DNA from: Chryseobacterium indologenes
Lineage (GTDB): Bacteria; Bacteroidota; Bacteroidia; Flavobacteriales; Weeksellaceae
Assembly: GCA_016025055.1 (NCBI GenBank)
Contig: CP065590.1
Span: forward strand, 868,001-932,000
DNA: 64,000 nucleotides
Direction: 5' to 3'
Under the pieces are notes generated by a model, which had not been told where the DNA came from, made no database searches, and worked only from the letters and a program-made list of their open reading frames with translations. A program made the translations under genes and the position numbers. Positions 26,997-36,493 of the stretch are shown here, piece after piece (position 1 is the first letter of the stretch; each line of letters opens with the position of its first letter).

Positions 26997-27796
26997 CATT
27001 TCCGGATTGTCCGTAAAGCTTTTTTAACAATATACTTTGTTTCTCTCGTTGGACTTTCTTTAAGCCATTCATCACAGACCTCAATGACAAATTCAGGTTG
27101 TGACTTGCTCGCGTCATTAAGCCAGTTCCCAACGCTATCCTGGACATATCTCGATTCATCCGAACGCAGTGGCTCTAAAATATCCAGTCCCAGTCCCGGA
27201 TTTTGTTTCAGTTCAGCTATATGTTCACACCATACTCCGCGAGGCCTGGTACATTCGCTGGCAAAGCGCCGTACGTACTCATTTTTGTGAGCAGTCCATT
27301 CAGATAAAATCGCTATTGACGCGGAAATATTTTTTGCGATATCGGGACGCAGTGTCATCCAACTTATTTCTCTCACTCCGAAATGTTGATCGGAGGCAAA
27401 GCTTTGTATTCTTAGGAACCTTTCTTTGAGACTCATTGTATTATTTCTTCCGATCATGTATGCAGCCCAGCAACGAACCAGATCTGATTGGTGAACAGAA
27501 AGCTCTGATACCAATCCTTCGTCTTTATTTTCAATAACCAAATCGAGAATCCCTGTTCCTATTGCCTCATTAACCGTATTGACAGTCTGTTTTTTCAATC
27601 CGTCTACTTTTTTTAAGACAGGTTTCAGATATTCTTCCCTATGATGCTCAAGAAGCAAATTTTCCAGCAGCAGTTTCTGGTCCACAGCCAGCCATTCTGT
27701 AAGATTGGCGGTTTCAATCTCACCTTTATTCAGTTGGTGCAAAATTTCTGTAGGTATGTCTTTTACAGAACGTGCTCCTTTTCTCTTTTCGGTCAT
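26996..27796 (-). CDS. DNA alkylation repair-type HEAT-repeat protein
   Basis: A 266-residue all-helical protein. Segments such as WAAYMIGRN, FGVREISWMTLRP, EYVRRFASECTRPRGVW and RYVQDSVGNWLNDASKSQP follow the AlkC/AlkD-like superhelix of DNA alkylation repair proteins, with the SVGNWLND motif characteristic of the AlkC branch. These glycosylases remove alkylated bases such as 3-methyladenine without base flipping. Its ATG overlaps the stop of the upstream peroxiredoxin-like gene (4 nt), implying co-expression, and its stop codon directly abuts the sixth array repeat. Confidence 0.85.
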   Translation of the reverse strand: MTEKRKGARSVKDIPTEILHQLNKGEIETANLTEWLAVDQKLLLENLLLEHHREEYLKPVLKKVDGLKKQTVNTVNEAIGTGILDLVIENKDEGLVSELSVHQSDLVRCWAAYMIGRNNTMSLKERFLRIQSFASDQHFGVREISWMTLRPDIAKNISASIAILSEWTAHKNEYVRRFASECTRPRGVWCEHIAELKQNPGLGLDILEPLRSDESRYVQDSVGNWLNDASKSQPEFVIEVCDEWLKESPTRETKYIVKKALRTIRK

Positions 27797-28431
27797 AATG
27801 CTTGTATTAATTCTTCCACATTCAATCGGTTCATGTAATTTACATCTAAAAATTTATAGGTAACCATTTTATTTTCATCGACCACAAAAACAGCAGGAAC
27901 AGGTAAACTGTTTTCTTCATTATTATTAAAATCAGAAAGTCTGATGCCTAAATTTTGGTAGTGAGACAGCACGAAATCCTGTAATTGAAAGACTATTCCC
28001 AACTTTTTAGCAAATTCATTATTGTGGTCTGTTAATACTTCAAATTTTAAGTTATTTTTTTCAATCATACTGAGAGAATGATCGGGACCTTGAGGAGAAA
28101 TGGCCAGCAGAACAGCATTTTTAGCTTTGATTTCAGAAAGATGATCCTGTAAAAACTTCAGCTCCAGATGACAATATGGACACCAGCTTCCTCTGTAAAA
28201 AGCCATAATCATTTTCCCGTTTTTAAGGATATCTTTTGAATGAATTGTCCTGCCGAAGACATTAGGCAGAGAAAACTCTGGCATCAGGTCTCCGGTCCGG
28301 ATACTGATTTCTTCTATGTTTTTTGTCTTTATTTCTTCAATAGATTGTTCAAAAGCTTCGAGAACCTCCTGTGGAAGTTGTGAAAAGAGGTTTTGATTCA
28401 ACTGATAAATTTGGGTGGCCAGGGTGTGCAT
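27793..28431 (-). CDS. Peroxiredoxin-like (AhpC/TSA) family protein
   Basis: A 212-residue thioredoxin-fold protein. The active site is FYRGSWCPYCHLELK, a CxxC arrangement with the peroxidatic cysteine first, and the substrate domain contains ISPQGPDHS and PAVFVVDENKMVTYKF. A helical N-terminal extension (about 45 residues) precedes the fold. It is divergent from an HxlR regulator and overlaps the alkylation-repair gene by 4 nt, so a stress-response operon controlled by HxlR is likely. Confidence 0.88.
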   Translation of the reverse strand: MHTLATQIYQLNQNLFSQLPQEVLEAFEQSIEEIKTKNIEEISIRTGDLMPEFSLPNVFGRTIHSKDILKNGKMIMAFYRGSWCPYCHLELKFLQDHLSEIKAKNAVLLAISPQGPDHSLSMIEKNNLKFEVLTDHNNEFAKKLGIVFQLQDFVLSHYQNLGIRLSDFNNNEENSLPVPAVFVVDENKMVTYKFLDVNYMNRLNVEELIQAL

Positions 28432-28494
28432 TGTTTTTTTATTTATTATTTTTACAAAGTTCTAAAAGCCTTTAGAAACAGGCAATACCGCATA

Positions 28495-28517
28495 TTTTTA
28501 CCCCATAGGGATAAAAA
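28495..28517. promoter_or_regulatory. Palindromic candidate HxlR operator
   Basis: TTTTTACCCC ATA GGGATAAAAA forms a 23-bp dyad with a single mismatched pair outside its centre, located 11-33 bp before the HxlR start and 64 bp before the divergent peroxiredoxin-like start. Its position suits autorepression and control of the neighbour. Confidence 0.55.
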
Positions 28518-28527
28518 AGTCAATTTT

Positions 28528-28884
28528 ATGGAAACAAAGGGAAGAGCAGAGGAAAATAAAATTTGCCCGTTAGAAATAGCGGTGAATACAATCAGTGGAA
28601 AGTGGAAAATTCCTATCGTTTGGCAGATTAACGAAGGAAAAAAGCGTCCCAGTGAATTTCTTCGTGGGATCGCTAAGGTGGACCGCAGAGTTCTCAACCA
28701 ACAGCTTACAGAAATGGTAGAAGACGGTATTCTTGGAAAACAGTCATTTAACGAACTGCCTCCACGGGTTGAATACAGTCTTACCCCACTTGGAAAGCAA
28801 CTTGTCGGGATTCTATGGCAGTTGAATGATTGGGGAAAACTTTTAATTCCTGGTGACGAAAAACATCCGGAAAAGGATCATTAA
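28528..28884 (+). CDS. HxlR family transcriptional regulator
   Basis: A 118-residue winged helix-turn-helix protein. An N-terminal cysteine in ENKICPLEIAV, the core ISGKWKIPIVWQI, and the recognition region RVLNQQLTEMVEDGIL and PPRVEYSLTPLG are HxlR hallmarks; the conserved cysteine often senses aldehydes, quinones or oxidants. The ATG at 28528 fits the family start; an upstream in-frame extension has no family support and would run through the operator. Divergent from the peroxiredoxin-like operon. Confidence 0.9.
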   Translation: METKGRAEENKICPLEIAVNTISGKWKIPIVWQINEGKKRPSEFLRGIAKVDRRVLNQQLTEMVEDGILGKQSFNELPPRVEYSLTPLGKQLVGILWQLNDWGKLLIPGDEKHPEKDH

Positions 28885-29218
28885 CTCCCGGTTAAAGCAC
28901 ATCGTCTTATTTTTTATATAACTTATAAATTACAGGATAACCCGTTCGGTGTTATTTTGAGAAAAAAAATTGATATAAAATATCAGTAAAAAATGTATAA
29001 AAATTTTGTCATAGTTTACAGATTAAAAGGAGTGAATAATTTCATACATACAGCTATTATCTCGGTATGATACAGCAAATTATGAATTTACATTGAGTTC
29101 TATTTACAATATTCATTATATATTCTATCAGTGATTAAAAAATTTAAACAAACAACTCTTGTAATTATCTCAATATATGGCATTAAATCTTTATCTTTTA
29201 TCATCAAAATCCACATCC
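28885..29218. other. AT-rich intergenic region
   Basis: 334 bp between the HxlR gene and the DUF4846 gene. I see no gene, RNA or convincing promoter pair in it. Confidence 0.6.
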
Positions 29219-30091
29219 ATGAAAAAAATTATTGTGAGTGTAGTGTCAGGCATATCTATTCTGAGTTGTACCAAGGATACCTTATCATCAAATACAAGCC
29301 GGCTACAAACCAGGGATTTAGTTTCCGAAAATCATGTACAGATCAATAAGGATAAAAATACGATCAGGGAAAGGTTTGATCCTCCCATTGATTATAATTG
29401 GGTTAATGAGAAACCGGATTCTTTTGGGTATTTTATTGAAAATTTTAAACTAAAACCTTATGGAAGCCAGATTCTGCGATATGACGGAACGCCTATCTCT
29501 GCGCAACATCTGCACGAAGCGGTTTTTGATATTGACACAGGAAATAAAGATTTACAACAATGTGCTGATGCAGTTATTCGTCTGAGAGCCGAGTATTTGT
29601 ATACTATCAAAAAATCTGATGAAATCAAATTTCATTTTACCAGTGGAGATTTGCTCAGCTGGAACGATTATAAAAACGGAACCAGAGCTTTTGTTAACGG
29701 ACATTCCGTAAGCTTCAGAAAAACGATGAGCTTTGATGATTCTTATGAAAATTTCAGGAATTATCTTGATCTCATCTTTACTTATGCGGGGACTATTTCA
29801 TTAAATAAGGAGACCAAACCGATCGATAAAAATGAAGATTTAAAGACCGGAGATATACTGATTACTCCTGGAAGCCCGGGCCATGTGGTATTTGTTGCAG
29901 GCGTTTGTAAAAATCCAAAAGGCGACAGATTATTTCTATTAGGAGAAGGTTTCACTCCGGCTCAGTCTATCCATCTGCTTTCCAACCCATTCAGTAAAAA
30001 AAAATCGCCCTGGTACGATCTGAATATCAACGCTCCGGAGACCAAAACTGCGCGCTATATTTTTAAACCGACAAACTTCAGAAGCTTTTAA
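29219..30091 (+). CDS. DUF4846 lipoprotein
   Basis: A 290-residue protein with a lipoprotein signal peptide (MKKIIVSVVSGISILSC, lipid-carrying Cys at about 17). The mature part has the DUF4846 features: PPIDYNWVNEKPDSFGYFIEN, AQHLHEAVFDIDTG, QQCADAVIRLRAEYLY, HFTSGD and DILITPGSPGHVVFVAGV. Function is unknown; the GHVVFV segment near a conserved pattern resembles NlpC/CHAP-like folds, but no catalytic cysteine is obvious. The ATG at 29219 is preferred over an upstream ATG because the lipobox then sits at the normal distance. Confidence 0.85.
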   Translation: MKKIIVSVVSGISILSCTKDTLSSNTSRLQTRDLVSENHVQINKDKNTIRERFDPPIDYNWVNEKPDSFGYFIENFKLKPYGSQILRYDGTPISAQHLHEAVFDIDTGNKDLQQCADAVIRLRAEYLYTIKKSDEIKFHFTSGDLLSWNDYKNGTRAFVNGHSVSFRKTMSFDDSYENFRNYLDLIFTYAGTISLNKETKPIDKNEDLKTGDILITPGSPGHVVFVAGVCKNPKGDRLFLLGEGFTPAQSIHLLSNPFSKKKSPWYDLNINAPETKTARYIFKPTNFRSF

Positions 30092-30146
30092 TTGTTTATA
30101 TTCAAAACAATTGGAAACTTACTGCTATAATCTGAACTTGTTTTTG

Positions 30147-30154
30147 TAAATTTG
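30147..30154 (+). promoter_or_regulatory. -7 element of pfkA-gapA
   Basis: TAAATTTG lies 20 nt upstream of the pfkA ATG. The nearest TTG (30138-30140) is too close to be the -33 element. Confidence 0.5.
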
Positions 30155-30174
30155 TGTTCGTAATTTTTTACTAG

Positions 30175-31161
30175 ATGAAAGAAAGTGCTGTAAAAAAGAT
30201 TGCAGTTCTTACTTCAGGAGGAGACTCCCCAGGTATGAATGCTGCATTAAGAGCGGTAGTAAGAACCGCCAACTACTATAATATCGAATGCTATGGAGTA
30301 AGGGAAGGCTACAATGGCCTTATCAACAACGATTTCCTTAAAATGGGAGCCCGTTCCGTAAAAAATATAATCAACCAGGGTGGAACGATTCTAAAGTCTG
30401 CCAGATCTGCTGAATTCAGAACAAAAGAAGGACGTCAGAAAGCTTACGACAACTGTGTAAAGCTTGGAATAGACGGATTGGTATGTATTGGTGGGGACGG
30501 TACATTTACCGGTGCCAAAATTTTCAATGAAGAATTCGGAATCAGAGTGATTGGAATTCCGGGAACGATCGACAACGATATTTTTGGGACAGATAATACC
30601 ATTGGGTATGACACTGCTTTGAATACTGCCATGGATGCAATTGATAAAATCCGTGATACCGCAACTTCTCACAACAGAGTTTTCTTTGTAGAGGTAATGG
30701 GCCGTGATGCAGGCTTTATTGCACTGAACAGCGGATTGGCTGCAGGAGCACTAGATATCCTGATTCCTGAGAAAAAAGACAGCATTGATGAGCTTTTCGC
30801 CAAATTCAGAAATGCTGAAAAAACAGGAAAAGCTTCAAGTATTGTAGTGGTAGCGGAAGGTGAAAAATTAGCCAACGTTTACGAACTTGCGGAAAAAACA
30901 AAAAAGACCTTTCCTGATTATGACATCCGTGTAGCCATTTTGGGGCATATGCAAAGAGGAGGTTCTCCGAGCTGTGCAGACAGAGTTCTGGCGAGCAGAC
31001 TGGGCTACGGTGCAGTAACGGGATTGATGGAAGGACAAACCAATGTAATGGCAGGAATGCGTTCCAATGACTTGACGTACACACCGATAGAAGAAGCCAT
31101 TAAAAAACATAATGAAATCAATAAAGATCTTTTGCTGATTTCAGAAATTTTAGCACTCTAA
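30175..31161 (+). CDS. pfkA: 6-phosphofructokinase
   Basis: A 328-residue ATP-dependent enzyme phosphorylating fructose-6-phosphate to fructose-1,6-bisphosphate, the key control step of glycolysis. Motifs: LTSGGDSPGMNA (ATP), CIGGDGTFTGA, GIPGTIDNDI with the catalytic Asp, and VEVMGRDAGFIAL for substrate binding; the GGDGT glycine is typical of ATP- rather than PPi-dependent enzymes. Length is normal. gapA begins 33 nt downstream, so the pair forms a glycolytic operon. Confidence 0.96.
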   Translation: MKESAVKKIAVLTSGGDSPGMNAALRAVVRTANYYNIECYGVREGYNGLINNDFLKMGARSVKNIINQGGTILKSARSAEFRTKEGRQKAYDNCVKLGIDGLVCIGGDGTFTGAKIFNEEFGIRVIGIPGTIDNDIFGTDNTIGYDTALNTAMDAIDKIRDTATSHNRVFFVEVMGRDAGFIALNSGLAAGALDILIPEKKDSIDELFAKFRNAEKTGKASSIVVVAEGEKLANVYELAEKTKKTFPDYDIRVAILGHMQRGGSPSCADRVLASRLGYGAVTGLMEGQTNVMAGMRSNDLTYTPIEEAIKKHNEINKDLLLISEILAL

Positions 31162-31182
31162 ATTATTTTTTAAATCTAATAA

Positions 31183-32199
<1,017 letters not shown>

Positions 32200-32228
32200 T
32201 TAGTAAATAATCAGTAATAAATAATATA

Positions 32229-32256
32229 AAACCTTCCCGATGGGAAGGTTTTTTTA
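32229..32256 (+). terminator. Terminator after gapA
   Basis: Stem AACCTTCCC / GGGAAGGTT with a 3-nt loop and T7 tract, just before the convergent protease gene. Confidence 0.85.
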
Positions 32257-32267
32257 TAAATATTCAT

Positions 32268-32768
32268 TTATTTGGAGAACGGGGTTCCTACCACAATTGA
32301 ACTTCCCCACCTCCATGCATAATATAATTGTTGTAAATCCTGTTCATAAGTACCACAACTGGAAGGATCACTTATAACCACCCTTCCTGAAGTTGGTGAA
32401 ATACCCTGCAACATAATAAAATGCCCTACTGTAGGATTGCCGCTTGGGTTTACAAATGCAATCAATTTCCATCCGGATAATAGAGTATTATACAATTGTT
32501 GGGGAGTCGCCGGATAGGTAACATTCCAGGCATTAAAATTATAAGAAGACAGTATAGCAATTACCTCTTCACTTCGTGCAGGCCTGTTCTGCGGCCATCC
32601 TGTAAGACGGGAAACAATTTGAGACTGAGTTTGACTGACTCCGGCTTGTCCAAGTGCGCTTTGAATGCAAGCTGCCCAGCACCACATTGTGGCTTCCTGA
32701 CAATATATCTGAGCTTTTGTAATTCCTATCAAGCAAAACAAAAACAATACTAGTAATCTTGTTTTCAT
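32268..32768 (-). CDS. Secreted papain-like cysteine protease (C70/C39-like)
   Basis: A 166-residue protein with a signal peptide (LLVLFLFCLIGITKAQ). The mature protein starts with CQEATMWCWAACIQ, the QE..WCWAA pattern of peptidase C70/papain-like bacterial proteases with the nucleophile at C30; H116 in VGHFIMLQG and D134 in ISDPS complete a plausible triad. Predicted extracellular or periplasmic. The catalytic domain makes up almost the whole mature protein. Substrate unknown; a bacteriocin-processing or degradative role are both possible. Confidence 0.8.
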   Translation of the reverse strand: MKTRLLVLFLFCLIGITKAQIYCQEATMWCWAACIQSALGQAGVSQTQSQIVSRLTGWPQNRPARSEEVIAILSSYNFNAWNVTYPATPQQLYNTLLSGWKLIAFVNPSGNPTVGHFIMLQGISPTSGRVVISDPSSCGTYEQDLQQLYYAWRWGSSIVVGTPFSK

Positions 32769-32931
32769 GATTATTTATTTTTAAGATTAAAGTTTTTTAT
32801 AAGCACATATCCTTCATAGAGCGATGTAACATTAAATGTTTCTGGTTACCAATTCCGAATAAATCTACAACAGTTTTCTATCAGATAAAATACCGCAATA
32901 GGGTGATTTTTAACATATTTTGAGTAATTTT

Positions 32932-33744
32932 ATGAAAACATCAACCATGAATAAAAAATATCTGACTCACGCTAAAAAGCCTCATCCCCTCATCAAGGTA
33001 TGGAACAACTATCCTGAAATATTACAAAATGACAACAGGATTTTGCCAATTCCTTCTATCCAGGAAATCATTGGGGAAGTTTTTTCCCCCGGCAGGTTTT
33101 ACTATTATGTCATTAACTTTGCCGACAGCACTTTATTTTGTCCTCATGATAGTATTTTAACATTGCATGGATTTAAGAAATACCCTGCCCATCTTAAAGA
33201 AATCATAGATCTCATACATCCCGAGGATCTTGAGTTTGTGGTGGAAGCAGAAAAAATGTCCATAGAAAAAATGAAAGAAATTGACGGCTTTGATTACCAA
33301 CAGGAGCTTAAAACCAGTTATTGTTTCAGGATGAGAACTGCCAAAGGGAATTATGAGCTCTTTCATCATCAGGCACTACATACATATAAGGATGAAAATG
33401 GCAAGCTAATGCAGGCAATTAATATTCATACGAATATTGAACATATTACCCATCAAAATTCTTACACGGTAATTGTTTCCGGCATTAACGGGCGTGAAGA
33501 TTTCCATCAGATGCAATGGAGTAAACAGAATAAAAAACAAGACCCCCAACCGGTAATGTTTACAAAAAGAGAAGTGGAAATTATTACCTATATCGCCAAA
33601 GGTCTTGTAGCAGGAGAAATTTCAAGTCTTTTGAATATTTCTGAAGAAACGGTACGTACCCACAGAAAAAATATCTTAAAAAAATCAAACTGTAAAAATT
33701 GTTCTGAGCTTATCAAATTAGCATTTGAGTGCGGATATTTATAA
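32932..33744 (+). CDS. LuxR-type regulator with PAS-like sensor domain
   Basis: A 270-residue protein. The N-terminal two-thirds contains a PAS-like fold (FYYYVINFADSTLFCPHDSI, LHGFKKYPAHLKEIIDLIHPED, YCFRMRTAKGNYELFHHQAL), and the C-terminus a LuxR/GerE helix-turn-helix (FTKREVEIITYIAKG, ISSLLNISEETVRTHRKNIL). This PAS-LuxR layout is common in Flavobacteriia. The ATG at 32932 is preferred over an upstream TTG. Ligand and targets unknown. Confidence 0.87.
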   Translation: MKTSTMNKKYLTHAKKPHPLIKVWNNYPEILQNDNRILPIPSIQEIIGEVFSPGRFYYYVINFADSTLFCPHDSILTLHGFKKYPAHLKEIIDLIHPEDLEFVVEAEKMSIEKMKEIDGFDYQQELKTSYCFRMRTAKGNYELFHHQALHTYKDENGKLMQAINIHTNIEHITHQNSYTVIVSGINGREDFHQMQWSKQNKKQDPQPVMFTKREVEIITYIAKGLVAGEISSLLNISEETVRTHRKNILKKSNCKNCSELIKLAFECGYL

Positions 33745-33815
33745 TTATTTATGCCTCGTGATGCTGATAAATCTCACCAGTGCATTTCGGTGTAAAACTT
33801 GTATTTTTATATACA

Positions 33816-35013
33816 ATGGAACGAACAATATTACAACCGCGGTTTAAAGATGCTGTACATTTCAAAGACTTTTGGGAAAAAGGCAACGGAAAACAATTGA
33901 CCCTATTTTCCGGAGCAGAGGTGAGTTTTAAAGACTTTGAAAAATTTGCTACCTTCTTTTATCACATTGATGAAATGGGTGATCAGGTGGTAAAAGATAT
34001 TTATTTCACAAAAAAAATTCTCCGAAGCCTCCAGGGAAATGGAAGGTTATATACGAAACGGCGTTTCTGAGACAGATAACGTTCCTGAAAGTGTAAAAAA
34101 ATTATTCACCCAAACCCAAAGTCTACCCGAATGGCTTGACTATAAATTATTAAAAAGCGGCGCTGAACTCTGCATGCGAAGCAATCTTGATTCCCTTATT
34201 TCATTGAGAGACTATTGTCTGATAGGAGGTTACGATTATGCTTATCTGAATAAACCCCTTATCGTCACAGAGGCATTAAAAAAAGGAGCTGTAAAACGAC
34301 TTTCGGAAACACTGGATTTCTGGGTGAATGTTACCCGCTATAATGCACTTGAAATTCATGCCAAAGGATATGAATTTGCTGTTAAGACCCGTCTCATCCA
34401 TTCCTATGCAAGACTTTCTATCAAAAAACATTATAAAGAATGGGATACCGAAAATTGGGGAGAGCCTATCAATTCCTGGGATATGATGGCAACGTATATT
34501 GGATTTAGCCTGGTTTTTCTTCACAGTTTACAAAAATTGGGAAATACGTTCTCTAAGGATGAAGAAAAAGGAATTTTTCATCTATGGAAATATGTGGGAT
34601 ATTTGTTAGGAATTCCCGAGCTGCTGCTTCCTGATGATAAAAAACAAGCTACTGAATATTTTTATTTATGGACTTCCGTCCAGCCTCCTGCCGATAAAGA
34701 CTCCGTTCTCCTCGCTCATTCTCTATTAGATGAATCGCTAGAAAATCCGATTTTAAAATATAAATTTCAGAGGAAAAACCTGAGATATCTTCATATTTGC
34801 TGTACCTGGTTTCTCCTGGATGATGATGTTTGCAAAAGACTACAGATTCCCGAGGTTCCCAATAGAAAACTATTTCCCAATTCAAAAATACTTTTCAACA
34901 AAGTTTATGACAGCCTTGTCAGTCGGGAAGCCAGAATAAAACGAGGAAATAAAGATCAGATGAAAGTATTGGAGGACTATCTGAACATTACAAAAAATTC
35001 AAATTTCCACTAA
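33816..35013 (+). pseudogene. Oxygenase MpaB family (DUF2236) protein, frameshifted
   Basis: Starts at ATG 33816 (MERTILQPRFKD..) and is interrupted in the A8 run at 34010-34017; deleting one A continues the frame as FTKKFSEASREMEGYIRN and gives a 398-residue protein. The body carries the family features SLRDYCLIGGYDYAYLNKPL, WVNVTRYNALEIHAKGYEFAVKTRLIHSYAR and a conserved YIGFSLVFLHSL segment. Relatives are haem-type oxygenases, including MpaB and the latex-clearing-protein family, but the substrate here is unknown. Indel possibly an assembly error. Confidence 0.8.
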
Positions 35014-35367
35014 TTTTCTGATTGTAAAAATCTAAGGGTGAAAAATTTTTCATGCTTCTTTGGCCAAATTCTGTTTATATATGAAGGTTTAAATTTAGAC
35101 ATATAAGAACAGAGATCTTATAGATAAATTTATTTCAGTATTTGTCGCAGATAAAATCCTTGCCCTTAAGGACATCATAAGAGTAAAAACTTGTGCCTTT
35201 TCGATTTCCAATAAATTTTAAATACCACATTTCGCATCTGCTTCGTTATGAATTAGATCACTAGTAAAATTTTATCATTTTTTAACTCTAAAAACAACTT
35301 TCAAAGACAAATAATATTAGTATTTGATCTTTAAATTATGTATTTTTGAGAAATTATATTAATAGAG
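35014..35367. other. Intergenic region with recA promoter
   Basis: 354 bp without a gene. TATTTTTG at 35341-35348 matches the -7 consensus 19 nt before recA; the nearest TTG (35324-35326) is 14 nt upstream of it, shorter than the usual 17-23. No SOS-box palindrome is recognised, but the flavobacterial box is not well defined. Confidence 0.5.
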
Positions 35368-36369
35368 ATGAGTAACATTGATGATAAGAAAAAAGCACTG
35401 GCATTGGTGCTTGATAAGTTAGATAAAACATACGGAAAGGGAACGGTAATGACTTTAGGTGATGAATCTATAGACAATACGGTAGAAGTAATTCCTTCGG
35501 GTTCTTTAGGATTAGATATCGCATTAGGTATAGGAGGATATCCGAAAGGGAGAATCATTGAAATCTATGGTCCTGAATCTTCCGGTAAAACAACTTTAAC
35601 ACTTCATGCGATTGCTGAAGCTCAGAAAGCAGGTGGTATTGCTGCATTCATTGATGCAGAGCACGCTTTCGACAGAACATATGCTGCAAAATTAGGGATC
35701 GATTTGGAAAACCTTATCATTTCTCAACCGGATAACGGAGAGCAGGCTTTGGAAATTGCCGATAACCTGATCCGTTCAGGAGCTATTGATATCGTAGTCA
35801 TTGACTCTGTAGCAGCACTTACACCAAAAGCAGAGATTGAAGGGGAAATGGGAGATTCTAAAATGGGTCTTCACGCAAGATTAATGTCTCAGGCATTAAG
35901 AAAGCTTACTGCAACTATTTCAAGAACGAAATGTACGGTGATCTTCATCAACCAGCTGAGAGAAAAAATCGGTGTAATGTTCGGAAACCCAGAAACAACT
36001 ACCGGAGGTAACGCTCTTAAATTCTACGCTTCTGTAAGAATTGATATCAGAAAAGCAAGTGCTCCAATCAAAAATGGAGATGAAGCAATAGGAAGTCGTG
36101 TAAAAGTGAAAATTGTGAAAAACAAAGTAGCTCCACCATTCAAGATGGCTGAATTTGATATTATGTACGGAGAAGGGGTTTCTAAAGTAGGAGAAATTCT
36201 TGATACCGCAGTAGATATGGGAATTGTAAAGAAAAGCGGTTCATGGTTCAGCTATGAAGAATCTAAACTGGGTCAGGGACGTGATGCCGTAAAAGATGTT
36301 TTAAAAGATAATCCTGAACTTTCTGAGGAATTAGAAAACAAAATTAAGGAAGAATTGAAAAACAAATAG
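35368..36369 (+). CDS. recA: Recombinase RecA
   Basis: A 333-residue DNA strand-exchange protein central to homologous recombination and the SOS response. Walker [10 protein letters not shown] (about residues 68-76), Walker [14 protein letters not shown], the L1/L2 DNA-binding loops ([16 protein letters not shown] and [22 protein letters not shown]) and the C-terminal domain ending in an acidic/basic helix are all present. Length is slightly short but normal for Bacteroidota. Confidence 0.98.
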   Translation: MSNIDDKKKALALVLDKLDKTYGKGTVMTLGDESIDNTVEVIPSGSLGLDIALGIGGYPKGRIIEIYGPESSGKTTLTLHAIAEAQKAGGIAAFIDAEHAFDRTYAAKLGIDLENLIISQPDNGEQALEIADNLIRSGAIDIVVIDSVAALTPKAEIEGEMGDSKMGLHARLMSQALRKLTATISRTKCTVIFINQLREKIGVMFGNPETTTGGNALKFYASVRIDIRKASAPIKNGDEAIGSRVKVKIVKNKVAPPFKMAEFDIMYGEGVSKVGEILDTAVDMGIVKKSGSWFSYEESKLGQGRDAVKDVLKDNPELSEELENKIKEELKNK

Positions 36370-36383
36370 GTTTTCAAAAAATA

Positions 36384-36411
36384 ATAAAAAGGCAATCTCA
36401 GGATTGTCTTT
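36384..36411 (+). terminator. Terminator after recA
   Basis: Hairpin AAAGGCAATC / GATTGTCTTT with a 4-nt loop (one G-U pair) followed by T6. Confidence 0.7.
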
Positions 36412-36445
36412 TTTGTTGCTGTATTATGTACTCAGGAATAAAAAT

Positions 36446-36480
36446 GAGACGATCCTTTTGGAACCGTCTCGTTTTATTTT
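36446..36480 (-). terminator. Terminator of the 480-residue gene
   Basis: Stem GAGACGATCC / GGAACCGTCTC around TTTT, with A/T flanks suited to either direction; nearest to the minus-strand gene's stop at 36494. Confidence 0.65.
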
Positions 36481-36493
36481 TAGTATGATACTG

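Noticed and set aside
28393..28527. N-terminal extension of the HxlR gene
   Set aside because: It runs through the divergent promoter and operator and has no HxlR family similarity; the ATG at 28528 fits.
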